Source: Alligator mississippiensis
Taxonomy: Eukaryota; Chordata; Crocodylia; Alligatoridae
Direction: 5' to 3'
Assembly: GCF_030867095.1 (NCBI RefSeq)
Contig: NC_081832.1
Location: forward strand, 56,591,444 to 56,655,443
Length of the DNA: 64,000 bases
Shown here in pieces: positions 24,426 through 36,239 of the stretch. A program made the position numbers and the translations under genes. The notes beneath the pieces are model-generated. The model ran no database searches and was not told where the DNA came from. It was given only the letters and a program-made list of their open reading frames with translations. The first letter of the stretch is position 1. Every line of letters begins with the position of its first letter.

Positions 24426-26617
24426 GGCTAGGGACAGACATTACACTTAAATTGGTTTAAGTGATCAGAAATGGGTTTAAACCTGTAACAGAACAGACAT
24501 TCAGTGCACAACACCCCTCCCCCCCCAAAACAGTTTCAAAATGGCCCAAACTGGTTTGAGATAAACCTGGTTGAATGCAGTATCAGACTTAATTAATTTG
24601 GGTGAAACCAGTTTATGCAATGTCTGTCCCAGACCCCTTGCTGGTTTAAAATAAACCAGACTCCCCCAGCATCCTGACATGCTCTCTGGGTTGGGCAGGG
24701 CTCTCTAATCCAGTTGCAGGGCTGACCCCACCCCTCTGCTCTCTAGCAGGGAGGGGGTTAATTCTTCCCTCCTTCCCCTCTTCCCCCACAGCAGCCAGGG
24801 TCAGCCTATCTGCTCCCCCATCCTAATACCCATAGTTATTTACAGAGGGAGCAGAGGGGAAGGGGCTGCAGCAGTGACCCCTGGAGCTGGCAGAACCCAG
24901 CTGCAGGGAAGGGACAGAGGGAGGAATTAATCTTTCTCCCTGCCCCCTTCACTTTAACAGGGCCATGCTAGGTTGGTTGTCCCTCAGGGTGGGGAGGTGG
25001 GCTCTGTGCCTTGTTGGGGGTGACTCCTCTCCCTCCCTCTCCTCCCAGGGTGGGGAGGGGGACTCTGTGAGGTGCTGGATGGGGAGTCTTCCTCCTCCTC
25101 TTCCCCTTCCCCACCACTGCTGTGGGCCTGGAAGGGGGTGGGGTGCTCTATGTGATGCTGCCCAGCCCCAGAGTGGGGGGGGGGGCAGGGTGAGGCTCTG
25201 TTCCATGTTGGGGGAACTCTTCCTGCTCCTCTTCCTCCCCACAAAGGGGCAGCGGGAGCATGGAGCTCAGCTGGGTAGGGTGTGGATGTGTGGGCTGTGA
25301 GGGAGGGTGGGGGTTGTAGGGACCCCCACCCACTTCTCCCATGGTGTTCAGACCTTGCTGCCTGGCAGCAGCAGCAGGCGGGAAGGTCAGGGAGCTCATG
25401 CCTGGTGTAGGCACGACACTGGCCAGTGCTGTGTGGGGGGAGGGAGTAGAGCCTGCCTTATCCCTGTGGCACTGCTCCCTGAGCCTGCACCAATAGCACT
25501 TGCAGCAGGGGAAGCCCTGCACTGGAGCCAGCTGCTTCCTCCACTCCCTGTCATGCAGGTCCCTGCACCTCTGCTGGCAGTGGAGGGAGCCCTGCTCCCT
25601 GTTTCCCTGCAGAGTCCAGTCACATACCTGCAGCTCCGCACTTGCAGAGGGGAAGCTCCATGCTGGGGGAAGCAGTGGGTGGGGCTCTCTCCACTCCTGG
25701 CAGAGTGCAAGGACCTGCAGGGCAGGGAGTGAGGGAAGTAGCTGGCTCCAGTGCAGGGCTTCCTCCACTTTGAGGGCTGGAGGTGCATGGTTAGGGAGCA
25801 GAGTCATGAGGATAAGGCAGGCTCCACTCCCTCCCCCTGCACAGCGCTGGCTGGTGCTGTGCCTGTGCTGGGCACGAGCACCTTGACCTCCCTGTCTGCT
25901 GCTGCTGCCAGGCAGCAGGGGCTGCATGCCATGGGGGAAGTGTCTGGAGGTCCATACATCCCCCACCGTCCCTCATATCCCACACACCCACACCCTGCTC
26001 AGCTGAACTCCATGCTTCCACTGCCTGTCTGGGGGGAGGAGGAGGAGGGGGAAGAGTTCCCCCCAGCATGGAACAGAGCCTTCCCCTGCCCTGGGGGGGG
26101 GGGGAGGAGTGGGGGAAGAGTCCCCCTTTGGGGCTGGGAAGCACCCCATAGAGCCACCCCCTCCCTACCTCACAGCAATGGGAGTGAAGCAGGGGGGAGA
26201 GTCCCCCTCTGGGCCAGGCAACTCAGAGAGCACCCCTCCCTACCCCACTACAGGGGGTTGGGGGAGAAGAGCCCCTGCAGCTTTCCCACTTCGCAGCTGT
26301 GCGGCAATATGGGAGGAGGAGGAGGGGGAAGGGTTCTCTTCTGGGGCTTCTGGAGCAGTCCTGTGTGCTGGTAATCCCTGCTGTCAGGGAGCCACTGAGG
26401 CGGGCCTGCTGGGGCCTGGCCACACTCCCCCTCCTCAGCTCAGCTTCCCTGTGCAAAGAAGGGCCGCTCTAGCACCCCTGGGTTTCTAGCTTGAGCCACT
26501 GCAGACATGTGCTGAACGTCTATTCAGTTGCAAACTAGTTCACTCTCTGCAGGTTAGACTAACCTGCAAAAACTGAATCAATTCAGGCTCAGGCTTTTTG
26601 AATGTCTGTCCTTAGCC
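24426..26617. mobile_element. DNA transposon, GGCTAGGGACAGACATT family, 2192 bp, palindromic interior
   Basis: The ends are inverted repeats: GGCTAGGGACAGACATT at the left, GGCTAAGGACAGACATT as the complement of the right (16 of 17). The triplet TTA flanks both sides (24423-24425, 26618-26620), a 3-bp duplication as in PIF/Harbinger-like elements; the superfamily is inferred. The interior is GC-rich and strongly self-complementary: about 24960-25615 pairs with about 25665-26320. The mirror images show as the same peptide-like string (GEALHWSQLLP versus EEALHWSQLLP) on opposite strands. No transposase domain is present, so the open frames on both strands (25148-25966 minus, 25307-25732 plus, 25751-26374 plus) are probably not genes. 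Confidence 0.85.
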
Positions 26618-26689
26618 TTACTGTTCAGCATTACTTAACACAAACCTCTGCATAACACAAGAACCAACTGCTCCTATTACAACCTGCTA

Positions 26690-27103
26690 GGTTAGAGACA
26701 GAAGTTACACATAAACTGGTATAAGTGATCAGAAACTGGTTCAAATCTGTAACACAAGAGGAGTTCAGCACACATAAACTGCTTTCAAAATGGTCAAAAA
26801 TGGTTTAAGATAAATCTGGATAGATATAGTATCATCCCAGGAAGTTTGCACCTCTCCCGCAAACCTCCCCTTGCAGGGTGAGCAGGTTAGCCTTGGCCCA
26901 CACTGGCTACTCCAGCCAGGTAGGGAGGCATGCTCTAGCACCCCCTAGCTTCTGGCCTGCCCCACTGCAGGCATGTGGCTGCATTTCCGAATCAAAAGAG
27001 AATGACTGTTCACTTGTTTATTGGTTCAATCTACACAGCTTAAACTAACCTGCAAAGACTGAATTGATTAAACCTCAGGATTTTTGACTGTCTGTACTTA
27101 GCC
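26690..27103. mobile_element. DNA transposon, same family, short 414-bp copy
   Basis: The left end is GGTTAGAGACAGAAGTT and the complement of the right end is GGCTAAGTACAGACAGT. The subterminal sequence (ACATAAACTGGTATAAGTGATC on the left, the TGCAAAGACTGAATTGATT region on the right) matches the copies at 24426 and 29606. Flanking triplets are CTA and GTA, a probable decayed 3-bp duplication. It lacks the large palindromic interior and is the most compact member here. It is non-coding. Confidence 0.8.
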
Positions 27104-28302
27104 GTAATGTACAGTACCCCACATTTTTCTTTCTGAGCCAAAAATAACAATAACAGTCAACATAATTAATATAATGTAGAATCTGAAATACGTATAAGCA
27201 ACTTAGTAACAAATAATGCTCAGTCAGTCTCTGAGGCATCCTGCGGTCAAGTTTATTGTGGTTTTCCCTTGAGACATCACAACAGCAAATCCATTAGTCC
27301 CAGTTATTCTATGTTCTAGGGATCAGCCATCTCAGCCTTATGTCATCTGTCTGAAATAATGGACCTAGACAGACTTACAATTATACTGATTTATGAAAAG
27401 TGTTACCTACCCATTGGAAGTATGTCAGTAAATCCAGTGAAACTATACATCTATCCACTGTTATAAAATATTTCTAGTTTTTCTAAGATGTTTCAATCCT
27501 TAAATTTTCTCTATGTATCCTTTTTAATATTTTTCTGTAAAACCTTAATAATCATTCTCCTGGTGCCTTTTAAATAAGATCCCATCTTGTACTCAGAACA
27601 ATATAATATTACTTAAAGAAATGCTAATATTGTCCTGGACTCCCCCATCCTAATATCCATAGTTATTTACAACCATGTTATCTGTATGTGTCAACATGGT
27701 TACTTTTCTCTCTCTCTGGTATGTTATTTCCTTTACTCAGATGTTACAATTTTGCTTGTTTAGTTTTAGTCTAAAATTTAGCCTAGTTTTAGTATCATTA
27801 GCTACATTTGACCACAATAATTTGGCCCCTACAACTCACAGAAAATTCACTGTTAGAACACCCTTCCTTTTTCTGTCTCTCATTTTTAGCCCTCAATGAA
27901 GTGCCTCTGAGAGAGGTTATATTACATTTATGTTGGTAAGGGAAAGCTAGTTCCTGGGATACACTGGACCAAATCATAAAGTCAATGTCCCCTGCACCTG
28001 GCAACCCGTAGGCCATGCCGTTTATGTAGTTATATGATCTCAGTGTCAAAACTCTACCCATGAAAAGAATGCTTACTATCTTCAGCTTCTGATTGGTCTC
28101 AATGTACAGCCTAAAATTAGGGGCTTGTTGTTCAGAGTAAAATACAAAGGAAATTTTGCTATTTTAGGTTCTATTTGTTTCTTTCTTCACCTCATAGCAG
28201 AAAAGAGCACAGGACTTATATGCATCTCTAAAGGTACTTTTCCAGCACTCTGCAATTAGTGTTCATTGGCTAATTAATTTATTCTAGCACTTTACAGCTA
28301 AT
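27104..28302. other. AT-rich non-coding DNA
   Basis: No recognised gene. The open frames 27675-27899 (plus) and 27798-28061 (minus) overlap each other and show no motif. Confidence 0.45.
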
Positions 28303-28640
28303 GGGCACTTATACATGTACTTTTCTGTTCTGTGACACACCAGAGATCTACCACTTCGGAGCAGACTCGATTAATCAGGTCTGTTCCCCACATGAGCTAA
28401 GGCAAACCGCACTGTGCCGCATGCAGTTGTATAAGTGGCGAAATGTGCGTCAGTGTGCAAAAAAGGGTGGCAGTGAGCTTTTCAACTAAAGCACCTCCTA
28501 TTTGGTTTAGTTCAAAAGCACGCCACCTCATTTTCTCAACACTGATGAGCATTTCACCGCTTATACAACTGCAAGCATCACTGTGTCAAGCACTTTTCAA
28601 AGTGCCTGGTGCTAAGGGGCTTGCATGTGTAAAAATACCC
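28303..28640. mobile_element. MITE, 338 bp, with 3-bp target duplication
   Basis: The left end is GGGCACTTATACATGT and the complement of the right end is GGGTATTTTTACACATGC. The triplet AAT is present on both sides (28300-28302 and 28641-28643). The element shares its length, ends and interior words with the 336-bp copy at 59199. It is non-coding and would have needed a transposase from elsewhere. Confidence 0.82.
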
Positions 28641-28644
28641 AATG

Positions 28645-28740
28645 AGACTGGAAAAACAAAAACTTATAAAAGAAAAGGAAAACAAAAACTTATAAAGGAA
28701 AAGGACAACAATTTATAAAGGAAAATATTCTTATAAGAAA
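28645..28740 (+). repeat. short A-rich tandem repeat
   Basis: Three imperfect copies of a roughly 27-base unit built on AAACTTATAAAGGAAAAGG between about 28650 and 28735. This is a simple replication-slippage array. Confidence 0.75.
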
Positions 28741-29602
28741 TTAAAATTAAAATAGAAACTAAGATTACAGAAAACACTTTAAAAAGTAAGATGGGAATAA
28801 GGAAGAAGCAAAGATAATAAAATAGATTATAATGAGAACTGGGATGGATATAGGTTGAGATGAGAAATTAATATATAAAAGTGAGCAGAAGTCAGTTCAG
28901 GTAATTACCAGTCCAGAAAAGGTTACTCTAGAAAAGGTTAGATTTTCTTCTGGATCAGATTTGAACATTCATTCTGGAAAACTGGATATGGAATTGTGTA
29001 AAAATAATCTTTCCTATGAGGTTTCACTATTGCATACTGTTTTAATTTCTGGCCAAGGGGACAAATCCTGAAATGGGATCCAATCTTCATAAATAGAAGT
29101 TAATATTACATATCTCAAATTTTGGGGTGTCTGACTCAAGATGCTAGTCAGAAGTGCTGGGCTTCCACAATTTAAGTATAAGCCTGATTTTACTGAAATG
29201 GAATGTTTCTCTTTGCTCAGTTTTTCTTGTTGTCTTTTATTGGCACTGGCACTGTCTACCCTAACTAGACAGTTTGCAACCATTTGGGCTTGTCTTTGCC
29301 CTCTCAGTGCTGGGAGTGCTGCCAAGAAGGATACCTTACCCACTTGTTACCATTCCACACAGTTCATGTGTCCAAAATGAGGCACACTACCATAGGCGAC
29401 TGGTAGGGGGTGCACAGGGGTGCACATGCCCCTCCGATGGGGCCGGTGTCCCCAGACAGCCGACACTGATGCTTTTGTTAGGGCTGGTGCCCCCCAACAT
29501 GGCCGCCACCATCGGCAGCTTCTGTGGATGTGCCCTCGCCCCCGCCACCCCCCCCCCCCCAGATTCAGGAGGCGCCAGTCACTCATGCACACTAGTAACT
29601 TT
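28741..29602. other. non-coding DNA
   Basis: AT-rich to mixed sequence. A GC-rich patch at 29390-29590 contains a poly-C run at about 29550-29560. No exon was recognised. Confidence 0.45.
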
Positions 29603-29605
29603 ACA

Positions 29606-31331
29606 GGGTAGAGACAAACATTACACATAAACTGGTTAAAGTGATCAGAAGCTGGTTGAAACCTGTAAGAGAACATAAATTCAGTGCACATAAACCAGTT
29701 TCAAAATGGCCAAAACCAGTTTGAGATAAACCTGGTTGAATGTAGTTATCAAACTTAACTGATTGAGATCAACCCGGTTTATTCAACTTCTGTCCCAGAC
29801 CTCTTCCTGTTTTAATTTAAACCAGAGTCCCCCAGTAGTCTGGCATTGGGCTGCGTTCTCTGATCCAGCAGAGCAAGGCTGGCCCCACCCCTCTGCTTCT
29901 GGGTCTGCTGGGCACTCCCTGCTTGCTGTCGTAGTGGCAGGGGTGCAGCCAGACGCTAGCCAGAATGGCCCCCTGAGGCAGAGGGGGCGGGCAGGGGAGT
30001 TACACCCCCTTCCACCCCATCTGCCTCTTGGGGGACTGCAGCAGGGTCTGACTGCTGCTGCTGCCACTCGCTTCCTGCATGGGGTGAGCAGCAGGATAAG
30101 CCCCCTCCTGCCCCCTCTGCCAGATGCTGGAAGGAGGGGGAGTAACACCCCCTTCCTGCCCCCTCACCAAAGGGGGCAATGCCTGCTGGCCTCTGGCCAT
30201 GCCCTGCCTCTGTCACTAGAGTGGTGAGGGGGCAGGGCCTTTGATGAGGGTAGCATTCCCCGTTATGGTGTCTTAGAGTGAGATCCTCTTCCCGGTGGGG
30301 GGCCGGGGTGGGGGCATGAGTGGGGGTCAGAGCTGCTGTGGTCTGTACGGGGTGAGCAGCAGCACCGGGGCTTGGAGGGGGGCATAGCCCACCAAACCCC
30401 CCTAGTGCAGCCACTGCTCACCCCACACAGTCCCTGGCAGGATTGATCACCCCTAAGTGTGGGCCCCTCACCAGGAAGAGGCTCACACTCTGTGACACCA
30501 TGACAGGGGCTGCTGCCTCTGTCATGCTCCATGGTCACTCATGGGTTATTCCCTCCTTCCTCCAGCACCTGGTGGAAGAGCCAGGAGGGGGCTTATCCTG
30601 CCACTTGCTCCCTGCGGGGAGCCAGTGGTGGCAGTATTGGTCGGGGCGGGCAGACGCCGCTGCAATTCCCAGGGGCAGAGCGGGGAATAACTCCCCTCCT
30701 TGCTGCCTCCTGCCTAAGGGGCCATGCGGCAGGGGTGGGGCGCAGCCAGAGGCCAGCCCGAAAGGCCCCCTTAGGCAAGGGGACAGGAAAAGGGGTTATT
30801 CTCCTCTCCCTCCAGCCTCTGGTGGAGGGGGCAAGAGGGGGCTTATCCCGCTGCTTGCCCTCTGCAGGGAGCAATTGGTGGCAGTGATGGTCAGCCCTGC
30901 TGCAGTCCCCCAGGGACAGTGGGGCAGGAGGGAAATAACCCCGCTCCCTGCCCCCTCTGCCTCAGGGGACCATGCTGGCTGGCATCTGGCCATGCTTCAC
31001 CTCTGTGGCAGTGACGGGGGAGTGCCAGGTGAGTGGCTCGGGTCCATGGGACAGTGGGGGGAAATTCAACCCACACCCTGGCAGTTCATTCCAGTCTACT
31101 GTCAGGGCTGGCCATGCCCCCCCACACCCCCAGCACAGCTTTCCTGCAGCCAAGGGTGTGCTCTAGTGCCCCTGGCTCCTGGCCTGAGCAACTGCAGGCA
31201 TGTGCCAGCATTTTATCAGTCCAGAGGGAATGTCTGTTCAGTTGCAAACTGGTTCAATCTATGCAGGTTAGACTAGCCTGCAAAGATTGAATCAATTCAG
31301 GCTCTGGCTTTTTGAATGTTTGTCCCTAGCC
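29606..31331. mobile_element. DNA transposon, GGCTAGGGACAGACATT family, 1726 bp, repeated inverted interior
   Basis: The left end is GGGTAGAGACAAACATT and the complement of the right end is GGCTAGGGACAAACATT. The triplet ACA occurs immediately outside both ends (29603-29605 and 31332-31334). Subterminal sequence matches the 24426 copy, including CCCCACCCCTCTGCT. The GC-rich interior contains about four copies of a 200-250-bp unit, direct on the right side (about 30540-30770, 30790-31010) and inverted on the left (about 29920-30230). Hence similar strings such as LPPASG-GGKRGLI occur on both strands. No transposase motif was seen. The long frames (30443-31276 plus, 29956-30414 minus) are unlikely to be genes. 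Confidence 0.84.
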
Positions 31332-31334
31332 ACA

Positions 31335-33593
31335 ATGGCCTTGTGCATGTGCTTCATAGGCTTTGTGTCTTGGGAAGGGTTATAGGTGTAAACCCATAGT
31401 GTAAACCAACTCCTTGTCACTGAACGTGAGAGAAGTCAACAGATTCTGTGTAAATGAGATTGACCTGAGCTGGAGAACTTGGATCCAAATTCCCGAAGTC
31501 TGAGATGGGGTTCAAGTCATAATAGGGATAAAGGGGTCTCAGAAATGTGGCTTTTGGTCTGAATTCAGGCCAGATATCACAATAATTATTGTTCCATATT
31601 GCTTCACAATAGGTCTAATAGTTTTATGGTGGCAAAACATACATTGATTTCATTGATTTATCTTCCTCACTTTAGGGGGTAGCACAGAGCAAGGAGGGAT
31701 GAACAAAGAAGCACGTCACAGGACTTTATTTAGAGTAAAACACCTCACTATATCATGAAGTACACACAAAAGTTGCATATGACAATGAAAAACATCCTCA
31801 CTTGTCACAGTCTATTCCATACCCAGACAGATCAACTGGCAGAAGCTAAGCACCAGCTCAGTCATCACGACTCAGGCTCATGTTGTGTCCATCCTTTACA
31901 TGATGCTGATCAGGATAGGCTTGTGGCACACAGGAAGACACTGGCAGATTTGGATCTGTCTGTGAACGGGCTGTCAGTCTAATTACTAGCATAATGGACA
32001 CAAAATTGCCTGACTAGAGAATCACTGTTGATCTACAGCAACACATTTCCCCCCCATCTTATTTCACAATCAATGGGGTGATCCTTTCATCCCCTTGTTG
32101 TTACTACAAAGACTTGGCAATATGGACCATTTAAAAATCTTACCTTCTATTCTCCATTTTACTAGTCACACAGTCACTTTTTAAACATCAACTGCATAAT
32201 GTAAAAATACATCCCAGTACAAATCTCAGTGTAAAGAATACATTTTTAAAAAAGAGATCCTGTTCCAGTTGCAGTAGTTGACACATTTGCATAATAAATA
32301 ATTGATTCGATTTAATGCAGTGACTAGCAGCTGTATGATTATGAATGTGCTGTATCAGCACTATCAACAAAGTAGTTATTAACAGTTAAACAGTAATTTA
32401 AACTAATTAAGCACTGTGTTGCTATGTTTCCTATGTGCATTGTAGGAGCCAAAAACTTTTACCAGTTTTCACATCTTTAAGTAAATAAATGTTTTTTGTA
32501 AGCCACGTAGGAGGGCCATTGCAAGGTACACGCCTCTAGAGGCCTCTTAGTCCCTACACCCTCCAGTCTGTCTCCTATTCCATATGTCTTCTGCCATACC
32601 TTGATGTTAAAATTAGGAGGGGAGGCTGCACTGTGTGCAAGGCATACTTTTGAAGATGCAGGTTCTTTCTGGTCTGAGGCTCCCCCTGACCTTGTCCTAA
32701 TTTTCCTTTCACTGAGCCCTGTAGCTTTGGGGCCTTCTGTTCAGGGCCACAAGGTCCTAGCTCAGCTCCGGTCATGCCCCGTGACCTTCTAGTACCTGCA
32801 ATATCTGTTACGTAGGCAGCTCGGCCTTTGTGTCCTGTTTTTTCTCTGCCACCTCCTGCCTTACAGTCCAGGCAAGCTTGGCCTCATTCAGCCATAGAAC
32901 ATACTGTAGTCCACTCAGTGCAATTTCAAGTTCAGTGTGTCCCCAGTCACAGCCTTTTAGTGGCCTTTGCCTCCCCTACAGCCACAATCCAGCTCTCCAG
33001 GGAAAAATGAATACTACAAAATGCAATCATCAGTCCTAGTTCAAAGGAACATACTGAATGGGGTTCATGGCTCCAAGTAGAAAAGAAAGCACAAAAGAAA
33101 GTGCCCGGGGTACTTGGCTTGCTTCCTATGCAGGATCCCCAGCTTCTCTTCATAGGCTGCCTCCTGAGTCCTCTCTCTGCTGTCTGGGCTCCAGTCCTAA
33201 CACCTCTCAGAGAAGGTTTCATCTCCAATGGTTTCCACAGCCAGACTGCCTTCCTTGAGGGCTCTCTGGGTCACATGACCCCTCTACTTCCCCCTCCCTG
33301 GGTCATCAGGCTCTGCCTGCAACTGGACCCGGTGGTTATCTTGCTTCACATTTTTCAGCCTATGAGTTTGCTTCTGGGGTCACCACCAGGGCACAAGCAA
33401 AAGAAACACAGAATTGAAGTGGAAGGAAGCAAGAGGGAATAAGAACCACATAACGGGGAAAACCCGGGGGAAGGAATCTCTACCAGGGACCAGATGCACC
33501 AGCAAGCACACAAAAGGTAAGAGAGGAGAAGGTAGAGGGAGTGGGTGAAGGAGGGGAAAAGGGCTAGGTACCCCGAGCCCTGTTACAGTTTCA
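31335..33593. other. non-coding DNA, parts probably unrecognised repeat
   Basis: About 31350-32490 is AT-rich. From 32500 to 33590 the sequence is CT-rich on the plus strand and ends in GGTACCCCGAGCCCTGTTACA. This resembles one edge of a long terminal repeat in minus orientation, but I could not find a matching partner edge or target duplication, so I do not call it. The open frames 32601-33442 carry no motif. Confidence 0.35.
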
Positions 33594-33879
33594 TTTAATA
33601 TAAGAAAGCTGAGATATGAGAATGGGTAAAGGGTTTTTATAAATATAATAAAAAATTGTAAGGCTAATAAACTATGTTGAATGCTTTTTCTTCATGATCA
33701 TAAATCACTGTAGAGGAATAACTGATATGACCAGAAACGTGTTTCTTTTTATCATGAAATGTTTTAGGCACATACAGATTTTTTTTTCATTTTTTCTTTT
33801 TCATTTTTTTTTCTTTTGTTCTTTTGTTTCCACTACTGAAATGAAACCACATTTGGGATTGAATGTAGTGGCTTTGTCT

Positions 33880-34524
33880 AGGCCAACAGTTCTCAACTTC
33901 ATTAGGCTCAAGACACCCCTCAGAAAATACCAGCTCTTCATGTTCACTCTGATTACAGAAAAATAATAGAACAATTCTTCTGTTCCAGGCAACTCAGAAA
34001 GACCACAACAGATCGGACTGTTTTTAGCACTATGGAATCTTATTTGAAATCTCTGGGCTCATCTAGACAAGTGCATGTGTACACTTCGTGGTGCCTCAGA
34101 AGCTTCTGAAGCACCGCAAAACGCACATGGTGCACGTAAAAGGGTTCTCCATGCTGCATATTTGCAGCACGGAGGCAAAATTAGATACCAAGAACTCCTG
34201 GTATCTAAAAAAATGCAGTAAAAAAAAGCAGGGCAGCACACATTGTTCACACAGTGTTCGCCACCAGAAATCAGAGCCTGGCCAGCCAGAGCCATGGTCT
34301 GGCTGCTGGCTGTGCTCCACATGCCCAGATCACTCCTGCTTTAGCCCCAGGAGGCCCCCAGGATCCCATATAAGGCTGATGGGGCCATCCCAGGTGCTAG
34401 CCCCAGCTCCCCCACCCCACCAAGGCAATCTGCCATGACCAGAATGCTCATTCAGGGGCATGCCCAGGGACAAGTAGCAGTGGCACAACTAGTACTGCTA
34501 CTATTTGTCCATGTAGGAAAGTAT
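33880..34524. repeat. unclassified interspersed-repeat-like sequence
   Basis: From 33884 the wording GGCCAACAGTTCTCAAC...TAGGCTCAAGACACCCCTC has the look of a common reptile repeat. From 34058 a possible MITE starts (GGGCTCATCTAGACAAGTGC) and could end near 34517 (TTTGTCCATGTAGG), a weak inverted match. The family and boundaries are not established. Confidence 0.3.
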
Positions 34525-34532
34525 GTTCCCAC

Positions 34533-35222
34533 TAGGGGTGTGCGAAGCAGGCAGTATTCAATGGGGATTTGGATTTGGCCCGATTTGGGGGACAATGATT
34601 TGATTAACTAATTTGGATCACTGCCCAGATTTGATTTGGCTGAATCCGAATCTGAAGATTCAATTCTGATTCTGAGAACCAGCGATTCAGCCATAGACAC
34701 AGCTTCATGCTTTTTCTGCATACTTCAAGATACCAGGTGTGGCTCATGAATGCTGAGATGGTGGGGCAGATGGAGTGTCACACGGGAGTGTGGGGGGTCC
34801 CCCTCAGCTTGGTGATCAGCTGTGGGGGAACTCTGGGTGCTCCCCCATACCCAGGAGGCACCAGTTGCTGAGCTGGAGGGAAAGGGGTGCCCCGCACGCT
34901 CCATGGTGGACCCAGAATTACTTCTGGTCCACTTCCAGGTCCACCGCTGAGCATGCAGGGGACTCCCCTCTGCTCCCATGGGACTCTCCATCTACCCCAC
35001 CATCTCAGAGTTCATGAGCCATGCCTGGTACTTTGAGGGACATAGAAAAAACATATAAAGCTGTGTCTATGGTCGAATTGTTGAATCTCTTTGAATCGAT
35101 TTGGATATGAATTGGTGAGATTAATGGGTCTCCTGATTCTGTTCGGTTTCACAGATTCAGCTGCTGAATAGGGCTAAATCTCCTCCAAATCGAATCAGCA
35201 ACTGAAGCTTCATACACCCTTA
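34533..35222. mobile_element. hAT-like palindromic element, 690 bp
   Basis: Left end TAGGGGTGTGCGAAGC; complement of right end TAAGGGTGTATGAAGC. The octamers GTTCCCAC (34525-34532) and GTTTCCAT (35223-35230) flank it, identical at 6 of 8 with two transitions. This is an aged 8-bp target duplication of the hAT type. The arms are self-complementary well beyond the ends: CTTCAAGATACCAGGTGTGG near 34724 mirrors CCATGCCTGGTACTTTGAGG near 35019, and GATTTGGC words recur inverted. It is non-coding. The terminal TAGGG-TGTG wording is shared with the element at 45767. Confidence 0.8.
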
Positions 35223-36239
35223 GTTTCCATTTGTGGGGACGTGCCCTCTGGGTTTATTATGTGAGTCTGCAGACCTAACAGTACTAACACTGCATGGTAC
35301 CCCAAGACACTCTTGGAATAATCATAAGATATCCCAGGATGCCATGGGAATCACTGGGCTAGGCCAAATCCTGATTTTCCTGAAACCATTGGCTAGTTAC
35401 TGCAGCTCAATCAAAACAGCACAATATTTGGTTCATGATAAATTTATTATATTTTTACATAAGATTTTAATACAAATTAACCAAAACAAAGAACCAAAAA
35501 AAGAAAAGAAAAGAAATGTAAGGTCAACGGCTGTTTTGAGGACATTGTGTTATGTGGATACTGATGTGATATTTTCTTAACATCATTTGTACTCTGTACA
35601 CTTCAACTGCTCAGTGAAACATGCATTCTTTGCATCAAAAAGCTGAAAGGAATGACACTTTCATTAAGCAGTTGCTAGAAATGGCAGGGTCTGTTTCTTT
35701 GGGTAGAAATAGGGATTTCCAGGACTGTGGGCTCTAACATCCTCAGTCTTTAGCATGAGAACAGATGTTCTTGCAGGGCCATGCTAGCACTGTGAATTGT
35801 GGAAGTACTGGGCCTCTTTGGCTAAGTACAGTAGTTGCACTTATTGCATAGTAAGCGTGCAGAAAGCACTCTGCAGCTGTAACCAAACAGACAGTCAGGG
35901 CACATAGAGCACTATAAAAATGGCAGATCCTGCTCTAAGATAACTCTGGATTGATGATGTGGTATCAGACATCAGTTCAGTGCTGTAGGTTAGAGTGCTG
36001 TAATGAATGTCTGTACCTGATCTCATTGTGACTCCTGGTAGGTCGAATTCTGCCAACATCCCACGGAGTATTGTGGCACCCTGCTCACCCCCGCTTTGCA
36101 GGGTAGTGGTGTAGCTTAGGCTAGAGCTCTTCACTTCTGTTCAAGTGTTGGGCTGGCCCTACCCCTTCCCACCCCTGGGATCTCAGTGACCTGAGACAGC
36201 AAAGTGCCCCTCGCCCCCGCACTTGTTCCCCCTGACCAG
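35223..36239. other. non-coding DNA; possible left end of a degraded DNA transposon
   Basis: At 35820 the wording GGCTAAGTACAGTAGTTGCA, then AACCAAACAGACAGTCAGGGC and a decayed AAGATAACTCTGGATTGATG, follows the same order as the left end of the 24426/29606 family, with heavy divergence. A candidate partner end is at 40463-40482. The rest of this stretch is AT-rich without a recognised gene. Confidence 0.35.

Noticed and set aside
25148-25966. 272-codon open frame on the minus strand
   Set aside because: It lies in the GC-rich palindrome of a transposon. The mirrored arm gives the same string on the plus strand, and there is no domain.
30443-31276. 277-codon open frame on the plus strand
   Set aside because: It spans repeated 200-250-bp units inside a non-autonomous transposon, with no recognisable domain and rival frames on the other strand.
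32490-33593. Possible LTR in minus orientation ending GAGCCCTGTTACA
   Set aside because: No matching opposite edge and no target duplication could be found.
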